DNA of 64,000 nt from Bacteroidota bacterium. Its GTDB lineage: Bacteria > Bacteroidota > Bacteroidia > NS11-12g > UBA955. The notes below the pieces were generated by a model. The model did not search any database, was not told where the DNA came from, and saw nothing but the letters and a program-made list of their open reading frames with translations. Below are positions 41,295 through 49,916 of this stretch, in pieces. The position numbers and the translations under genes are program-made. The stretch's first letter is position 1. Every line of letters starts with the position of its first letter. Location of the stretch: NCBI GenBank assembly GCA_947496065.1, contig CANMBF010000001.1, forward strand, positions 134,018 through 198,017, read 5' to 3'.

Positions 41295-42683
41295 ATGGAG
41301 TTAAGCCAAGACAGCCAATTAGGTAAAAAAAATAATAAAAAAATTACCAATGCATGGTGTATGTATGATTGGGCCAATAGTGTTTACCCTTTAACTATTA
41401 CTTCTGCAATATTTCCGATTTATTGGAACAGTCAAACAAAGGCTGGTGTTGATATATTTGGTATGCACCTCAGTAATTCAGTACTCTACACTTACTGTTT
41501 AAGTATCGCATTTTTGGTTATAGCGCTCGTAAATCCAATCTTAAGCGGAATAGCGGACATTGCAGGTAATAAAAAAACTTTTATGAAAGGCTTTGTTATA
41601 CTTGGCTGTTTGAGCTGTTTTGGCATGAGTTTTTTTGATAGCCAGCATATATGGATAGGAATTGTAACATTTATTTTTGGAACCATTGGTTTTGCTGGAA
41701 GTTTGGTGTTTTATAACGCCTATTTACCTGAAATTGCAACAGAGGACAACTTTGATAGATTAAGTGCAAAGGGCTTTTCACTCGGTTATATTGGCGGTGT
41801 TATTTTACTTATTTTTAATTTAGCACTTATATTATTTCCAGGTTTAATTTATGATATTGAGGGCAAAGCAAATGAATATTTGTTGAGTGGGATGAATGAG
41901 GCTGATTCAATAACTGCCGCAAAGAGCTTCTTTTCAGGACCTGCAAGTAGACTGGCATTTATGACTGTAGGTATTTGGTGGTTTTTGTTTTCGTTGATAC
42001 CATTTAAATACTTGCCAAAAAGTGAAGTTAAAAATCAAACCATTTCAATAACAAAAGGCTACAAAGAGCTTAGAAAGGCATATGCAGAAATCAAAAAGAA
42101 TGATGCAATCAAGAGATATTTAGGGGCATTTTTCTTTTATAGCATGGGAGTTCAAACTGTCATGTATGTTGCGGCCATTTTTGGTGATAAGGAGCTTAAA
42201 TTGCCAGCAGAGAATCTCATCGTCACAATATTAATAATACAGTTAATTGCCGTTTTGGGTGCCATAATTTTCTCTAAACTATCTCAAAAATTAGGAAATA
42301 TTAATGCACTTTTAATTTCTGTTATAATATGGATTGGCGTTTGTATTGGCGCTTATTATGTTAATTCAGTTAACTCATTTTATGTATTAGCGGCTGTTGT
42401 AGGTTCAATAATGGGCGGAATTCAAAGTTTATCTAGAAGCACTTATGCTAAGTTAATTCCTCCTTTAACGCACGACCATGCGTCTTATTTCAGCTTCTAT
42501 GAATTTACAGAAAAGGTAGCGATTGTTTTTGGAACATTCAGCTTCGGTTTTATTGAATTTGCAATCCACAAAATAACTGGTGAAACAAGTATGCGTTATT
42601 CAGTACTATCCCTTATGGTGTTTTTCATCATAGGGGCCATTCTTTTAAATGGTATACGAAAAAAATCCCTCTTAAATCAATAA
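41295..42683 (+). CDS. MFS transporter, UMF1/Atg22-like
   Basis: This 462-aa protein has about 12 membrane helices and matches the UMF1 (Atg22-like) MFS group: NAWCMYDWANSVYPLTITSAIFPIYW at the start, GSLVFYNAYLPEIATEDNFDRLSAKGFSLGYIGG, and GGIQSLSRSTYAKLIPP near the end. The substrate is unknown; relatives in fungi are vacuolar amino-acid effluxers. A stem-loop overlaps its 3' end. Confidence 0.88.
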   Translation: MELSQDSQLGKKNNKKITNAWCMYDWANSVYPLTITSAIFPIYWNSQTKAGVDIFGMHLSNSVLYTYCLSIAFLVIALVNPILSGIADIAGNKKTFMKGFVILGCLSCFGMSFFDSQHIWIGIVTFIFGTIGFAGSLVFYNAYLPEIATEDNFDRLSAKGFSLGYIGGVILLIFNLALILFPGLIYDIEGKANEYLLSGMNEADSITAAKSFFSGPASRLAFMTVGIWWFLFSLIPFKYLPKSEVKNQTISITKGYKELRKAYAEIKKNDAIKRYLGAFFFYSMGVQTVMYVAAIFGDKELKLPAENLIVTILIIQLIAVLGAIIFSKLSQKLGNINALLISVIIWIGVCIGAYYVNSVNSFYVLAAVVGSIMGGIQSLSRSTYAKLIPPLTHDHASYFSFYEFTEKVAIVFGTFSFGFIEFAIHKITGETSMRYSVLSLMVFFIIGAILLNGIRKKSLLNQ

Positions 42684-42693
42684 AAGGGATTTC
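42662..42693 (+). terminator. Stem-loop at the end of the MFS gene
   Basis: AAAATCCCT and AAGGGATTT form an inverted repeat that overlaps the stop codon; the downstream TTCTGTTTTG is only moderately T-rich. It may end transcripts from both sides, since the next gene converges. Confidence 0.55.
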
Positions 42694-42709
42694 TGTTTTG
42701 TGAAATTAT

Positions 42710-43171
42710 TTATTTAGGCTCATGAATAAAGTCAAGATGAACTAATTGTTTCTCTTGCTCGTTGTGATAGCCAATGCCTATTTCGCCATCATGTGCGCGG
42801 CTCACATAAAATGCAAGTTCACGTAAACTTTTGTGCAATTCAGAGGCAAACACAGTATCAATTTTATTAAAAATTAAATTCAACCCACTTAATTTTTCTT
42901 TTAATATCTGAGTTCTTTCATATGCTCCACTAGGTAAAGAATGGATCAATTCATCAATCATTTCCTCGCTATGGCCATCTAAATCTGTATAAACACCTCT
43001 CACATCTTTGCCTTCAGAATAGGTTTTTATATGAATTATTTTAACAGCTTTTTTAATTTCAGCATCCTGAAAATCGCCGTCAGCGCCTGCGATTAGGACT
43101 GTTACCAATAATGGTGCATCATGTATTAATTGTTTTTCAGAAGTGCTTAAATGCGCAATTTTGTTATGCAT
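42710..43171 (-). CDS. TerB-like domain protein
   Basis: This 153-aa helical protein resembles the TerB/tellurite-resistance-like domain: SEKQLIHDAPLLVTVLIAGADGDFQDAEIKKAVKII contains the D-G-D acidic loop, and SELHKSLRELAFYVSRAHDGEIG is the second conserved helix pair. It may bind a metal and act as a cytoplasmic scaffold; no other ter genes are nearby. It is divergently transcribed from ccmB. Confidence 0.75.
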   Translation of the reverse strand: MHNKIAHLSTSEKQLIHDAPLLVTVLIAGADGDFQDAEIKKAVKIIHIKTYSEGKDVRGVYTDLDGHSEEMIDELIHSLPSGAYERTQILKEKLSGLNLIFNKIDTVFASELHKSLRELAFYVSRAHDGEIGIGYHNEQEKQLVHLDFIHEPK

Positions 43172-43193
43172 AACTTGGTTTGTATTATTTTTG
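43160..43193 (+). promoter_or_regulatory. Promoter of ccmB
   Basis: TTTG (43160-43163), 22-nt spacer and TATTTTTG (43186-43193) match the consensus. It lies 24 bp upstream of the preferred TTG start, supporting that start over the earlier ATG at 43151. Confidence 0.6.
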
Positions 43194-43216
43194 TGCGAAA
43201 ATACATTTTTTTAAAC

Positions 43217-43867
43217 TTGTCATCAATACTTAATACCGTTAAATTTTTTCTAAAGTCAGAATGGAAAAATAAATATGCTCTTAGTAGTGTATTCATTCAC
43301 ATTTTTATTGCGGTTTTAATAACCTATCTAAGTTTGCCTGGGATTGATAAGGCCCTCTATAGCTCATTATTTTGGCTCATTGTTATTTTTACTACCATTC
43401 AAGGCATTAGTAAGTCTTTTATAAATTTAAATAAGGGTCATTTTCTGTATTGGCATCAACTACTTTCACCAGTTCAGTTTTTAGTTGCTAAACTTTTGAC
43501 CAATGCCCTGCTGATGTTGGTTTTCACGATTTTTTCTATGTTAATCTTCACCATAATACATGGGGTAATGGTTGACGATACTTTATCATTCTTATTGATT
43601 GCGATTGTTACGGGTGGTGGTATTTCATCTGTATTTACAATCAGCAGTAGTATTGCGGCTAAAACGAATCATCCTGGCATGCTGCTTCCAGTTTTAACAT
43701 TTCCATTGATTGTGCCATTGTTGCTGATTGGTGTGAAAGCGAGTAAAAAAGCGACAGATGGGCTTGGTTTTATGACTTCATTTCCAGATGTACTTATTCT
43801 GCTGCTAATGAACATTCTGATAGTTGTGCTTGGTGTTTTACTTGTAAAGTTTATTTGGAAGGAATAA
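43217..43867 (+). CDS. ccmB: Haem exporter permease CcmB
   Basis: This polytopic inner-membrane protein of about 216 aa works with CcmA, CcmC and CcmD in delivering haem to CcmE during cytochrome c maturation. It begins SSILNTVKFFLKSEWKNKYALSSVFI. The conserved block is FFTTIQGISKSFINLNKGHFLYWHQLLSP-like (IFTTIQGISKSF, QLLSPVQFLVAKLL), and the later segment PVLTFPLIVPLLLIGVKAS is typical of CcmB. The frame is open from an ATG at 43151, but the promoter and the divergent TerB-like gene argue for the TTG at 43217. No ccmA is seen in the window. Confidence 0.85.
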   Translation: MSSILNTVKFFLKSEWKNKYALSSVFIHIFIAVLITYLSLPGIDKALYSSLFWLIVIFTTIQGISKSFINLNKGHFLYWHQLLSPVQFLVAKLLTNALLMLVFTIFSMLIFTIIHGVMVDDTLSFLLIAIVTGGGISSVFTISSSIAAKTNHPGMLLPVLTFPLIVPLLLIGVKASKKATDGLGFMTSFPDVLILLLMNILIVVLGVLLVKFIWKE

Positions 43868-43912
43868 TAATTTAATAGACCTCAATCTGCCCATTTGAAT
43901 CAACTTAAATAT

Positions 43913-43945
43913 ATTGTAAAATAATAGGTATTATGCCTATTTTTG
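43913..43945 (+). promoter_or_regulatory. Candidate promoter of ccmC
   Basis: ATTG (43913-43916), 21-nt spacer and TATTTTTG (43938-43945) fit the consensus apart from one base in the -33 box. It lies 13 bp before the ccmC ATG. Confidence 0.5.
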
Positions 43946-43958
43946 CATCTCAATTAAC

Positions 43959-44648
43959 ATGGCAAAAATTCCTTATAAATGGTATAAAATTTTAGCAATA
44001 CTCTTGTTAGGCTATACCCTTATTTATGGCCTTTTAATCCCCTTGCCTGCAGATGTTGGAATGTTGGATGAAACCATTAGAAATTTATTTTACCATGTTC
44101 CAATGTGGTTTGGTATGATGATTATTTTAATGATTGCATGGATTTACAGTATTCTTTATCTCCAAAATCAAAATCCTAAACACGAAATAATTGCTAGAGC
44201 TTTAACGTTTACAGGTATTTTAATGGGCCTTTGCGGCTTGTTTACAGGTATGTTTTGGGGCTACAATACTTGGGGTTCACCTTGGACCAACGACCCTAAA
44301 CTCAATGGAGTTGCTGTTGGTATGACCATGTATGCTGGTTATTGGCTCATTCAAAAATCTGTTGATGATGGCGAAAAAAAGGCGAGATTAGCCTCTGTGT
44401 ATAATATTTTTATATTTCCACTTTTTATAGCACTCATTTTTGTGATGCCAAAATTGGCTAAATTTAGTATTCACCCCGGTAGTGGCGAGTCTGTAAATTT
44501 TAAAACCTACAATAAAACCAACAACATGGAAATGGTGTTTTATCCTGCAATTATTGGATGGACCTTATTCTTTGTTTGGATTGCAGAGATCAGAGCTAGA
44601 TATGAAATTTTAAAACAACGTAAAGAAAATGAAAAACTTTTTGCTTAA
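43959..44648 (+). CDS. ccmC: Cytochrome c maturation protein CcmC
   Basis: This 229-aa inner-membrane protein handles haem on the periplasmic side for transfer to CcmE. About six membrane helices are seen. The haem-handling tryptophan-rich motif is GMFWGYNTWGSPWTNDPKL, flanked by the conserved His residues in NLFYHVPMWFGMM (upstream) and FSIHPGSGESVNF (downstream). It overlaps the small ccmD gene by 20 bp. Confidence 0.92.
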   Translation: MAKIPYKWYKILAILLLGYTLIYGLLIPLPADVGMLDETIRNLFYHVPMWFGMMIILMIAWIYSILYLQNQNPKHEIIARALTFTGILMGLCGLFTGMFWGYNTWGSPWTNDPKLNGVAVGMTMYAGYWLIQKSVDDGEKKARLASVYNIFIFPLFIALIFVMPKLAKFSIHPGSGESVNFKTYNKTNNMEMVFYPAIIGWTLFFVWIAEIRARYEILKQRKENEKLFA

Positions 44649-44814
44649 TACGGTAATAGCAGATATTACACCTCAAGTTACAGAATCGCTTTTTAGAACT
44701 TCTGGGAAAATATATGTCGTGGTTGGAATTCTGACTATCATATTTTCACTTATTACTATTTATTTAATAAGATTGGATGCTAAAATAACAAAACTTGAGA
44801 CAGCTTCAAAATGA
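44629..44814 (+). CDS. ccmD: CcmD-like small membrane protein
   Basis: This 61-aa protein has a single membrane helix (KIYVVVGILTIIFSLITIYLIRL) followed by a charged tail DAKITKLETASK, the usual look of Bacteroidota CcmD. It would stabilise the CcmABC-CcmE complex. It overlaps ccmC and its stop overlaps the ccmE ATG (4 bp). Confidence 0.75.
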   Translation: MKNFLLNTVIADITPQVTESLFRTSGKIYVVVGILTIIFSLITIYLIRLDAKITKLETASK

Positions 44815-45254
44815 ACCAAGAAAACAACAATATTGAAGTAAACCCAACTGCATTTAAAAAGACTAAAGGGTTTAAACCAATTTATCTAATCATTCTCGTT
44901 GTGATCTCGATATCTTTGGCCATAGGCATTAGTTTTTATGGCGATACTAGCAAGTATGTGTGTTTTGCCGAGGCCGACGAAATAGCAAAAGATAGACCCA
45001 ATTTACAACTTCATGTAGTAACAACCTTAAATAAAACTAAGGGTGAAGTATATAACCCACAGCAGGATCCAAACTATTATGAATTTTATGCGAGTGATAC
45101 CACCGGCAATGAAAGAAAGGTTATTTATTACAATGCAAAGCCACAGGATATGGAGCGAACCGATAAGGTTGTACTAATTGGCTACAGTAGAAATGGATAT
45201 TTCGAAGCGCGAGATATTCTAAAAAAGTGCCCTAGCAAATACGAAAAAAAATAA
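44811..45254 (+). CDS. ccmE: Haem chaperone CcmE, CxxxY type
   Basis: This 147-aa protein has one N-terminal membrane anchor (about residues 26-44, PIYLIILVVISISLAIGISFYG) and a periplasmic OB-fold domain. In most proteobacteria, haem is bound covalently by His in HxxxY. Here the equivalent position is Cys140 in CPSKY with Tyr144, so this is the CxxxY form known from Desulfovibrio and archaea. It overlaps ccmD by 4 bp and ccmF follows 6 bp later. Confidence 0.9.
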   Translation: MNQENNNIEVNPTAFKKTKGFKPIYLIILVVISISLAIGISFYGDTSKYVCFAEADEIAKDRPNLQLHVVTTLNKTKGEVYNPQQDPNYYEFYASDTTGNERKVIYYNAKPQDMERTDKVVLIGYSRNGYFEARDILKKCPSKYEKK

Positions 45255-45260
45255 TCAAAA

Positions 45261-47873
45261 TTGGAAACTATTTTATTTAAAAATGAGCATTTAGCCATTG
45301 GAAATTTTGGTCAAATTGCTGTTGTAATTGCTGTGTTTTCTGCATTATTTTCAGCCATTGCTTATGCTTTTTCAACCAATGCAAAATACAAAGATCTATT
45401 GAATTTTGGTCGTTTGTTTTTTATTGTACAAAGTATAGCAGTGTTTGCTGTATTCATCACACTTTTTTCAATCATACAAAACCACTACTACGAGTATCAT
45501 TATGCCTATAAGCACTCTTCTAACGACTTGCCAATCTATTATATGATTAGCTGTTTTTGGGAAGGCCAAGAGGGTAGTTTTTTACTTTGGATGTTTTGGC
45601 ATGTGGTATTGGGTTTAATTCTCATGAAAAGCGCAAAGACATGGGAGGCACCTGTTTTAGCAATTGTTGCATTAGCACAAGTTGTTTTAGGTTCTATGTT
45701 AATGGGTATTCATGTAGGTGATATTAAAATTGGTAGCAGCCCTTTTATTCTTTTAAGAGAACATAGTCCGGAAGCACTGCTTATCCCTATGTTGGAGAAA
45801 ATAGGCCGAGCCAATTATCTTCAAATTTATAAAGATGGCAATGGTTTAAATCCATTGTTACAAAATTATTGGATGGTAATACACCCACCTACCTTATTTC
45901 TAGGATTTGCTGCTACAATTGTTCCATTTGCCTATGCATTTGCAGGACTATGGACCAAAAGAATTAAGGAATGGACTATACCGGCTTTGCCTTGGGCTTT
46001 AGTGGCGGTTTTAGTTTTGGGAACGGGTATCATAATGGGAGGTTATTGGGCTTACGAAAGTTTAACCTTTGGCGGCTATTGGGCATGGGATCCTGTAGAA
46101 AATGCATCGCTGATGCCATGGTTATTAATTATTACAGCACTTCATTTATTACTCATTAATAAATCCACAGGAAAGTATCCAGTACTAACAATGGTACTGA
46201 CCATCTTTTCTTTCTTTATGGTTTTATATGCCACTTTCCTAACACGCAGTGGGGTTTTAGGCAATGCCAGTGTGCATTCATTTACAGATTTGGGTTTATC
46301 AGGTCAGTTGTTATTGTTTCTATTCTTATTTATTGCGCTCACGTTTGCCTTAAGCTTTAAAAAGCAAAAGCACGCGGCCTTGTTTTTTGGAGTTGTATTT
46401 ATCATTTTAATGTTGTTGGTATTTTGGCCATTTAATACATCGATGGTTACTGTTAGTATTATCGGTTCTGTTATTTTGCTTATTAGCACCATCTGGTTTA
46501 TTAGTAATCTATTTAATTTACATGCTTCCGGATTAGAAAATGACAAAGCCTATAGCCGTGAATTATGGATGTTAATTGGCAGCATGGTTTTATTGCTTTC
46601 AGGACTGCATATAATTACTCAAACCAGCATTCCTGTATTTAATAAGTTATTCAACACCTCGCGAGCACCGAGAGGCGAAGATTATTATAATTTATGGCAA
46701 ATGCCTTTCGCGGTAATGGTGGTCTTTTTAACAGGAATTGGGCAATTTTTTAAATACAAAAATTCAGATGCTAAGAAATTTTGGGAGCCAGTATTGACCG
46801 CTTTATTAATATCTGTAATGCTTTCGGTGGGCGCCTTGTATTTATTCAAACTTTGGGACATCAAATATTTGCTCTTATTAATTGGTGGAATTTTCGCAAT
46901 TGTTGCCAACACACATTATATCCGAGTCGTACTTAAGGGTAAAATAAAATTGGCAGGAGCAAGTATAGCACATGCAGGCTTTGGTTTAATGATGGTTGGT
47001 ATTTTAGTATCTTCTGTAAACAAAAAAATATTGAGTGATAATAGCAGAGGACAAGGTTTTTTTGCTGAAAAAACAGAAGATGGTAAGGTTGACCAGGTTT
47101 CTATCAAAAATAATAAGGAGAACATTCTATTGGCCAAAGGCCGCCCTATTCGATTAGCAAATAATACCCTAGAAGCAACGTATCAAAAATCTAAAGAAGT
47201 AGCGCCCAATAAATATTTTGAAGTATCCTATAAGTTTTTTGATGAAAAGGGTGCGGTAAAAGATTCATTTGTTTTGCAACCTAATTCGCAGAACAATCCT
47301 AAAATGGGCTTGGTCAACAACCCCGATACACGTCATTTTTTAACACGCGATATTTTCACGCATATTACGTTTGAAAGCGGCTTAGAAAGAGTAGAAGAGC
47401 AAAATTTTGATCACTTTAAAACTGATACTGTTGGTATTGGGGGAGTCTTTGTAACAGAAGATGGAACAAGACAATTAACTTTTAATAATATCAATGTAAT
47501 TGAGGCAAGTAAAGATTTAAAAACGCTCCACCTTCAAGCCGAAATAATCGTGAATAGTTTAGGCGATACTTTTATCGCAAGGCCTGAGTTCATTAGTGAA
47601 GATAGAATTCGCATTAAAGAGTCTATTATCAATGAAGCCGGTATCATGGTCATCATGGATAGAATTATTCAAGATGAGAATGACGAGAGAAACATGAAGT
47701 TTATTATTACTACTGCCACGCGAAGACCAAAAATTGATTATATTATCTTAAAAGCCATTGAATTTCCATACATCAATTTACTATGGGGTGGCACACTCAT
47801 CATGATATTTGGTTTCACACTTTCGATATTTCAGCGTTTTAAGGAAGCCAAAAGAAGGCGACTAGTGGAATGA
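45261..47873 (+). CDS. ccmF: Cytochrome c haem lyase CcmF
   Basis: This 870-aa polytopic protein attaches haem to apocytochrome c. The WWD-domain core is GGYWAWDPVENASLMPWLL. Other blocks are SCFWEGQEGSFLLWMFWH, IHPPTLFLGFAATIVPFAYAFAGL and FLTRSGVLGNASVHSF. The C-terminal part from around residue 590 is a large periplasmic domain. The start is a TTG 6 bp after ccmE. The following dehydrogenase gene overlaps its stop by 4 bp (ATGA). Confidence 0.96.
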   Translation: METILFKNEHLAIGNFGQIAVVIAVFSALFSAIAYAFSTNAKYKDLLNFGRLFFIVQSIAVFAVFITLFSIIQNHYYEYHYAYKHSSNDLPIYYMISCFWEGQEGSFLLWMFWHVVLGLILMKSAKTWEAPVLAIVALAQVVLGSMLMGIHVGDIKIGSSPFILLREHSPEALLIPMLEKIGRANYLQIYKDGNGLNPLLQNYWMVIHPPTLFLGFAATIVPFAYAFAGLWTKRIKEWTIPALPWALVAVLVLGTGIIMGGYWAYESLTFGGYWAWDPVENASLMPWLLIITALHLLLINKSTGKYPVLTMVLTIFSFFMVLYATFLTRSGVLGNASVHSFTDLGLSGQLLLFLFLFIALTFALSFKKQKHAALFFGVVFIILMLLVFWPFNTSMVTVSIIGSVILLISTIWFISNLFNLHASGLENDKAYSRELWMLIGSMVLLLSGLHIITQTSIPVFNKLFNTSRAPRGEDYYNLWQMPFAVMVVFLTGIGQFFKYKNSDAKKFWEPVLTALLISVMLSVGALYLFKLWDIKYLLLLIGGIFAIVANTHYIRVVLKGKIKLAGASIAHAGFGLMMVGILVSSVNKKILSDNSRGQGFFAEKTEDGKVDQVSIKNNKENILLAKGRPIRLANNTLEATYQKSKEVAPNKYFEVSYKFFDEKGAVKDSFVLQPNSQNNPKMGLVNNPDTRHFLTRDIFTHITFESGLERVEEQNFDHFKTDTVGIGGVFVTEDGTRQLTFNNINVIEASKDLKTLHLQAEIIVNSLGDTFIARPEFISEDRIRIKESIINEAGIMVIMDRIIQDENDERNMKFIITTATRRPKIDYIILKAIEFPYINLLWGGTLIMIFGFTLSIFQRFKEAKRRRLVE

Positions 47874-48640
47874 TTACCATTCAAAATATAAGCATTGTTG
47901 GTTCTGGAAATACAGCCAATTTTTTTGCCAATAAACTTGCAAAACATGGTTTTAATATTCTGCAAATTATGAGTAGAAATGAGCAAACAGGGCAACTGTT
48001 GGCCAACCAAGTAAATGCTAAATTTGACAATACGTATTTTATTGATAGTTTATCGCAATTAGTGCTCTTATGTGTACCCGATGATCAAATAGCAGAGTGT
48101 GTTGTAAAATTGCATTTAACAAATAACGCTATTGTATGCCATTGCGCTGGTAGTGTCGAAATGCAATTGCTGAACACTTTTGCTAATCATGCTGTGATTT
48201 ATCCTTTGCAAAGTCTTTCAAAAGGCACACCTACCAATGAAATAGAAGTGCCTTTTTTAATTGAATCAAATAATCCTTTAGTATTAGAGGTCATTCAATC
48301 AATTATTAAGGCAGTTGGGTTTAAATCCTATTTGGCAGATAGTAAAGTTCGAATGAGTTACCATCTCGCAGCAGTATTTGCCAATAATTTTACCAATGCT
48401 ATGTTTATAGCGGTCGAAAGATTATCGGATGCCCAGCACTTAGATTTTAATTTATTCAGACCCCTTATCAATAGAACCATCGAAAAAATTGAAATGCTGA
48501 AACCCTCAGAAGCACAAACTGGACCAGCCGTTAGAAATGACTTAATTACTATCAATAAGCACCTAGCGCTATTGAAAGATACCCCTGAGTTATTAAATGT
48601 ATATAAAACCATTACCGACTTTATTCAGTCAGAAGGGTAA
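47870..48640 (+). CDS. Rossmann-fold dehydrogenase-like protein, DUF2520 family
   Basis: This 256-aa protein has an N-terminal NAD(P)-binding fold (ISIVGSGNTANFFANKLAKHG) like ketopantoate reductase/F420-type oxidoreductases, and a C-terminal helical DUF2520 domain (DSKVRMSYHLAAVFANNFTNAMFIAVERL, PSEAQTGPAVRNDLITINKHLALLKDTPEL). The natural substrate is not known. It is coupled to ccmF (4-bp overlap), probably for transcription only. Its 3' end overlaps the convergent pnuC by 12 bp. Confidence 0.82.
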   Translation: MITIQNISIVGSGNTANFFANKLAKHGFNILQIMSRNEQTGQLLANQVNAKFDNTYFIDSLSQLVLLCVPDDQIAECVVKLHLTNNAIVCHCAGSVEMQLLNTFANHAVIYPLQSLSKGTPTNEIEVPFLIESNNPLVLEVIQSIIKAVGFKSYLADSKVRMSYHLAAVFANNFTNAMFIAVERLSDAQHLDFNLFRPLINRTIEKIEMLKPSEAQTGPAVRNDLITINKHLALLKDTPELLNVYKTITDFIQSEG

Positions 48641-49204
48641 TACAATAGGCTTTTTATTGGTCCATTCTTTCAAAGCCCAAATTGAAAAGACGCCAAAACC
48701 AAACATCATAAGGGCATAACCATACAATCCTTGGTAACTGTATAGAACAGTGTACAGGCTATTTAAAACAATCCAATAATACCAGCAGGCTGTCTCCTTT
48801 TTGATTTCAAGAAAGGTGGTGAGCACACAAAAGAGGGCTAGAAGTACATCTAATTTAGCAACATTGTTGAGCTTAAAGGATTTAAGCAACAATAGTGAGA
48901 TTAGAAAAACCATCAAAATAAATCCGATAAGAAAAAGGTGATCTTTTAGCTTTAGTTTAAAGGCTGGCGCATCATATTGTTTTATGAATTGCCATTGAAA
49001 AAAACCAAAGAGGCCTTGCAATGCATAGACAATATTAAGCAAGGCACTTCCGTTTAAGTTTAAGAAATAAAACAAAAAGAAACTTGAAATTGATGCGGTA
49101 ACGCCAAATAACCAAGCTTTTGGCTGTTGTTGAATAGCAAAATATAAATACATAAAATTGCAGCAAACGGACAATATTTCTAAAACTATTAACACAATGG
49201 GCAA
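48629..49204 (-). CDS. pnuC: Nicotinamide riboside/mononucleotide transporter PnuC
   Basis: This 191-aa membrane protein has about seven helices. The PnuC pattern is visible: KAWLFGVTASISSFFLFYF, LQGLFGFFQW, and ETACWYYWIVLNSLYTVLYSYQGLYGYALMMFGFGVFSIWAL, with the aromatic/Asn substrate residues. It imports nicotinamide riboside (or thiamine in PnuT relatives). The start is a TTG at 49204; a GTG at 49195 is an alternative. Its 5' end overlaps the 5' end of the divergent outer-membrane gene by a few bases. Confidence 0.85.
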   Translation of the reverse strand: MPIVLIVLEILSVCCNFMYLYFAIQQQPKAWLFGVTASISSFFLFYFLNLNGSALLNIVYALQGLFGFFQWQFIKQYDAPAFKLKLKDHLFLIGFILMVFLISLLLLKSFKLNNVAKLDVLLALFCVLTTFLEIKKETACWYYWIVLNSLYTVLYSYQGLYGYALMMFGFGVFSIWALKEWTNKKPIVLPF

Positions 49205-49913
49205 ATATCAATTAAATAATAGGCCAAATATATATTTATTTTGTCGACCATTGAAAAAGGCCATTCTATTTACAGCTATCCTTGTGAGCATTTCTACAAA
49301 TGCTCAAGTGCGACATGCGATCGATACCATCAAATATGATCTATCCAAAAAAGGAAAATTTTTTATTGGGCTTGACGGGAAAAACAATATTGTTGGTGAT
49401 TTAAAAGTTAATATGTTCGGTTTACAAGGGGGATATTTATATAACAACAGAACAAGTTTATTTGTTGGTTTTTACAACAGTTATGCGAATGCAGTGTCGA
49501 TTGTAGAAAATAGAACCGCACCTCAAGGAAAAACTGACTCGAATACCGTTTATGCCACCTATGGCATGGGGTATTTTAACTTTGGCATCGAATACATGTT
49601 CCATGATTCCCGTAAGTGGCGTTTGTCTGTTCCCGTAGCAATAGGAATTGGCGCAGGAAGTTACACTAGACAATCCCAGAGAACTCACTATGATAACAGA
49701 CACCCTGGTATTGTGCCGATTGAATTGAGTATTAATGCCAGTTATAAATTAAAATGGTGGTTATGGATAGGAGGCGGACTAGGTACAAGGATATCACTCA
49801 CGAATGCCCATGAGTTCAATGGTCCTTTTTATACTTTTGGTTTACAAATAAAAACAGGTGCAATTATTAGAAGAGCAAAAGAGACTTACAAAGAGTATCG
49901 AGGAATGCGATAG
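49197..49913 (+). CDS. Outer-membrane beta-barrel protein, hypothetical
   Basis: This protein of about 238 aa has a signal peptide (LKKAILFTAILVSISTNAQ) after a short N-terminal extension. The mature part is rich in alternating hydrophobic strands ending in aromatics (GLQGGYLYNNRTSLFVGFYNSYA, YGMGYFNFGIEYMFHD, WLWIGGGLGTRISL), as in a small outer-membrane beta-barrel. Function is unknown. The frame opens at 49158, but the ATG at 49197 is preferred. Its divergent neighbour is pnuC, which may suggest shared regulation. Confidence 0.72.
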   Translation: MGKYQLNNRPNIYLFCRPLKKAILFTAILVSISTNAQVRHAIDTIKYDLSKKGKFFIGLDGKNNIVGDLKVNMFGLQGGYLYNNRTSLFVGFYNSYANAVSIVENRTAPQGKTDSNTVYATYGMGYFNFGIEYMFHDSRKWRLSVPVAIGIGAGSYTRQSQRTHYDNRHPGIVPIELSINASYKLKWWLWIGGGLGTRISLTNAHEFNGPFYTFGLQIKTGAIIRRAKETYKEYRGMR

Positions 49914-49916
49914 TAA

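Noticed and set aside
43151-43216. N-terminal extension of ccmB from the ATG at 43151
   Set aside because: It would overlap the 5' end of the divergent TerB-like gene, and a good promoter lies inside it; the TTG at 43217 fits the family.
46304-47137. Antisense frames within ccmF
   Set aside because: Low-complexity shadows opposite membrane helices.
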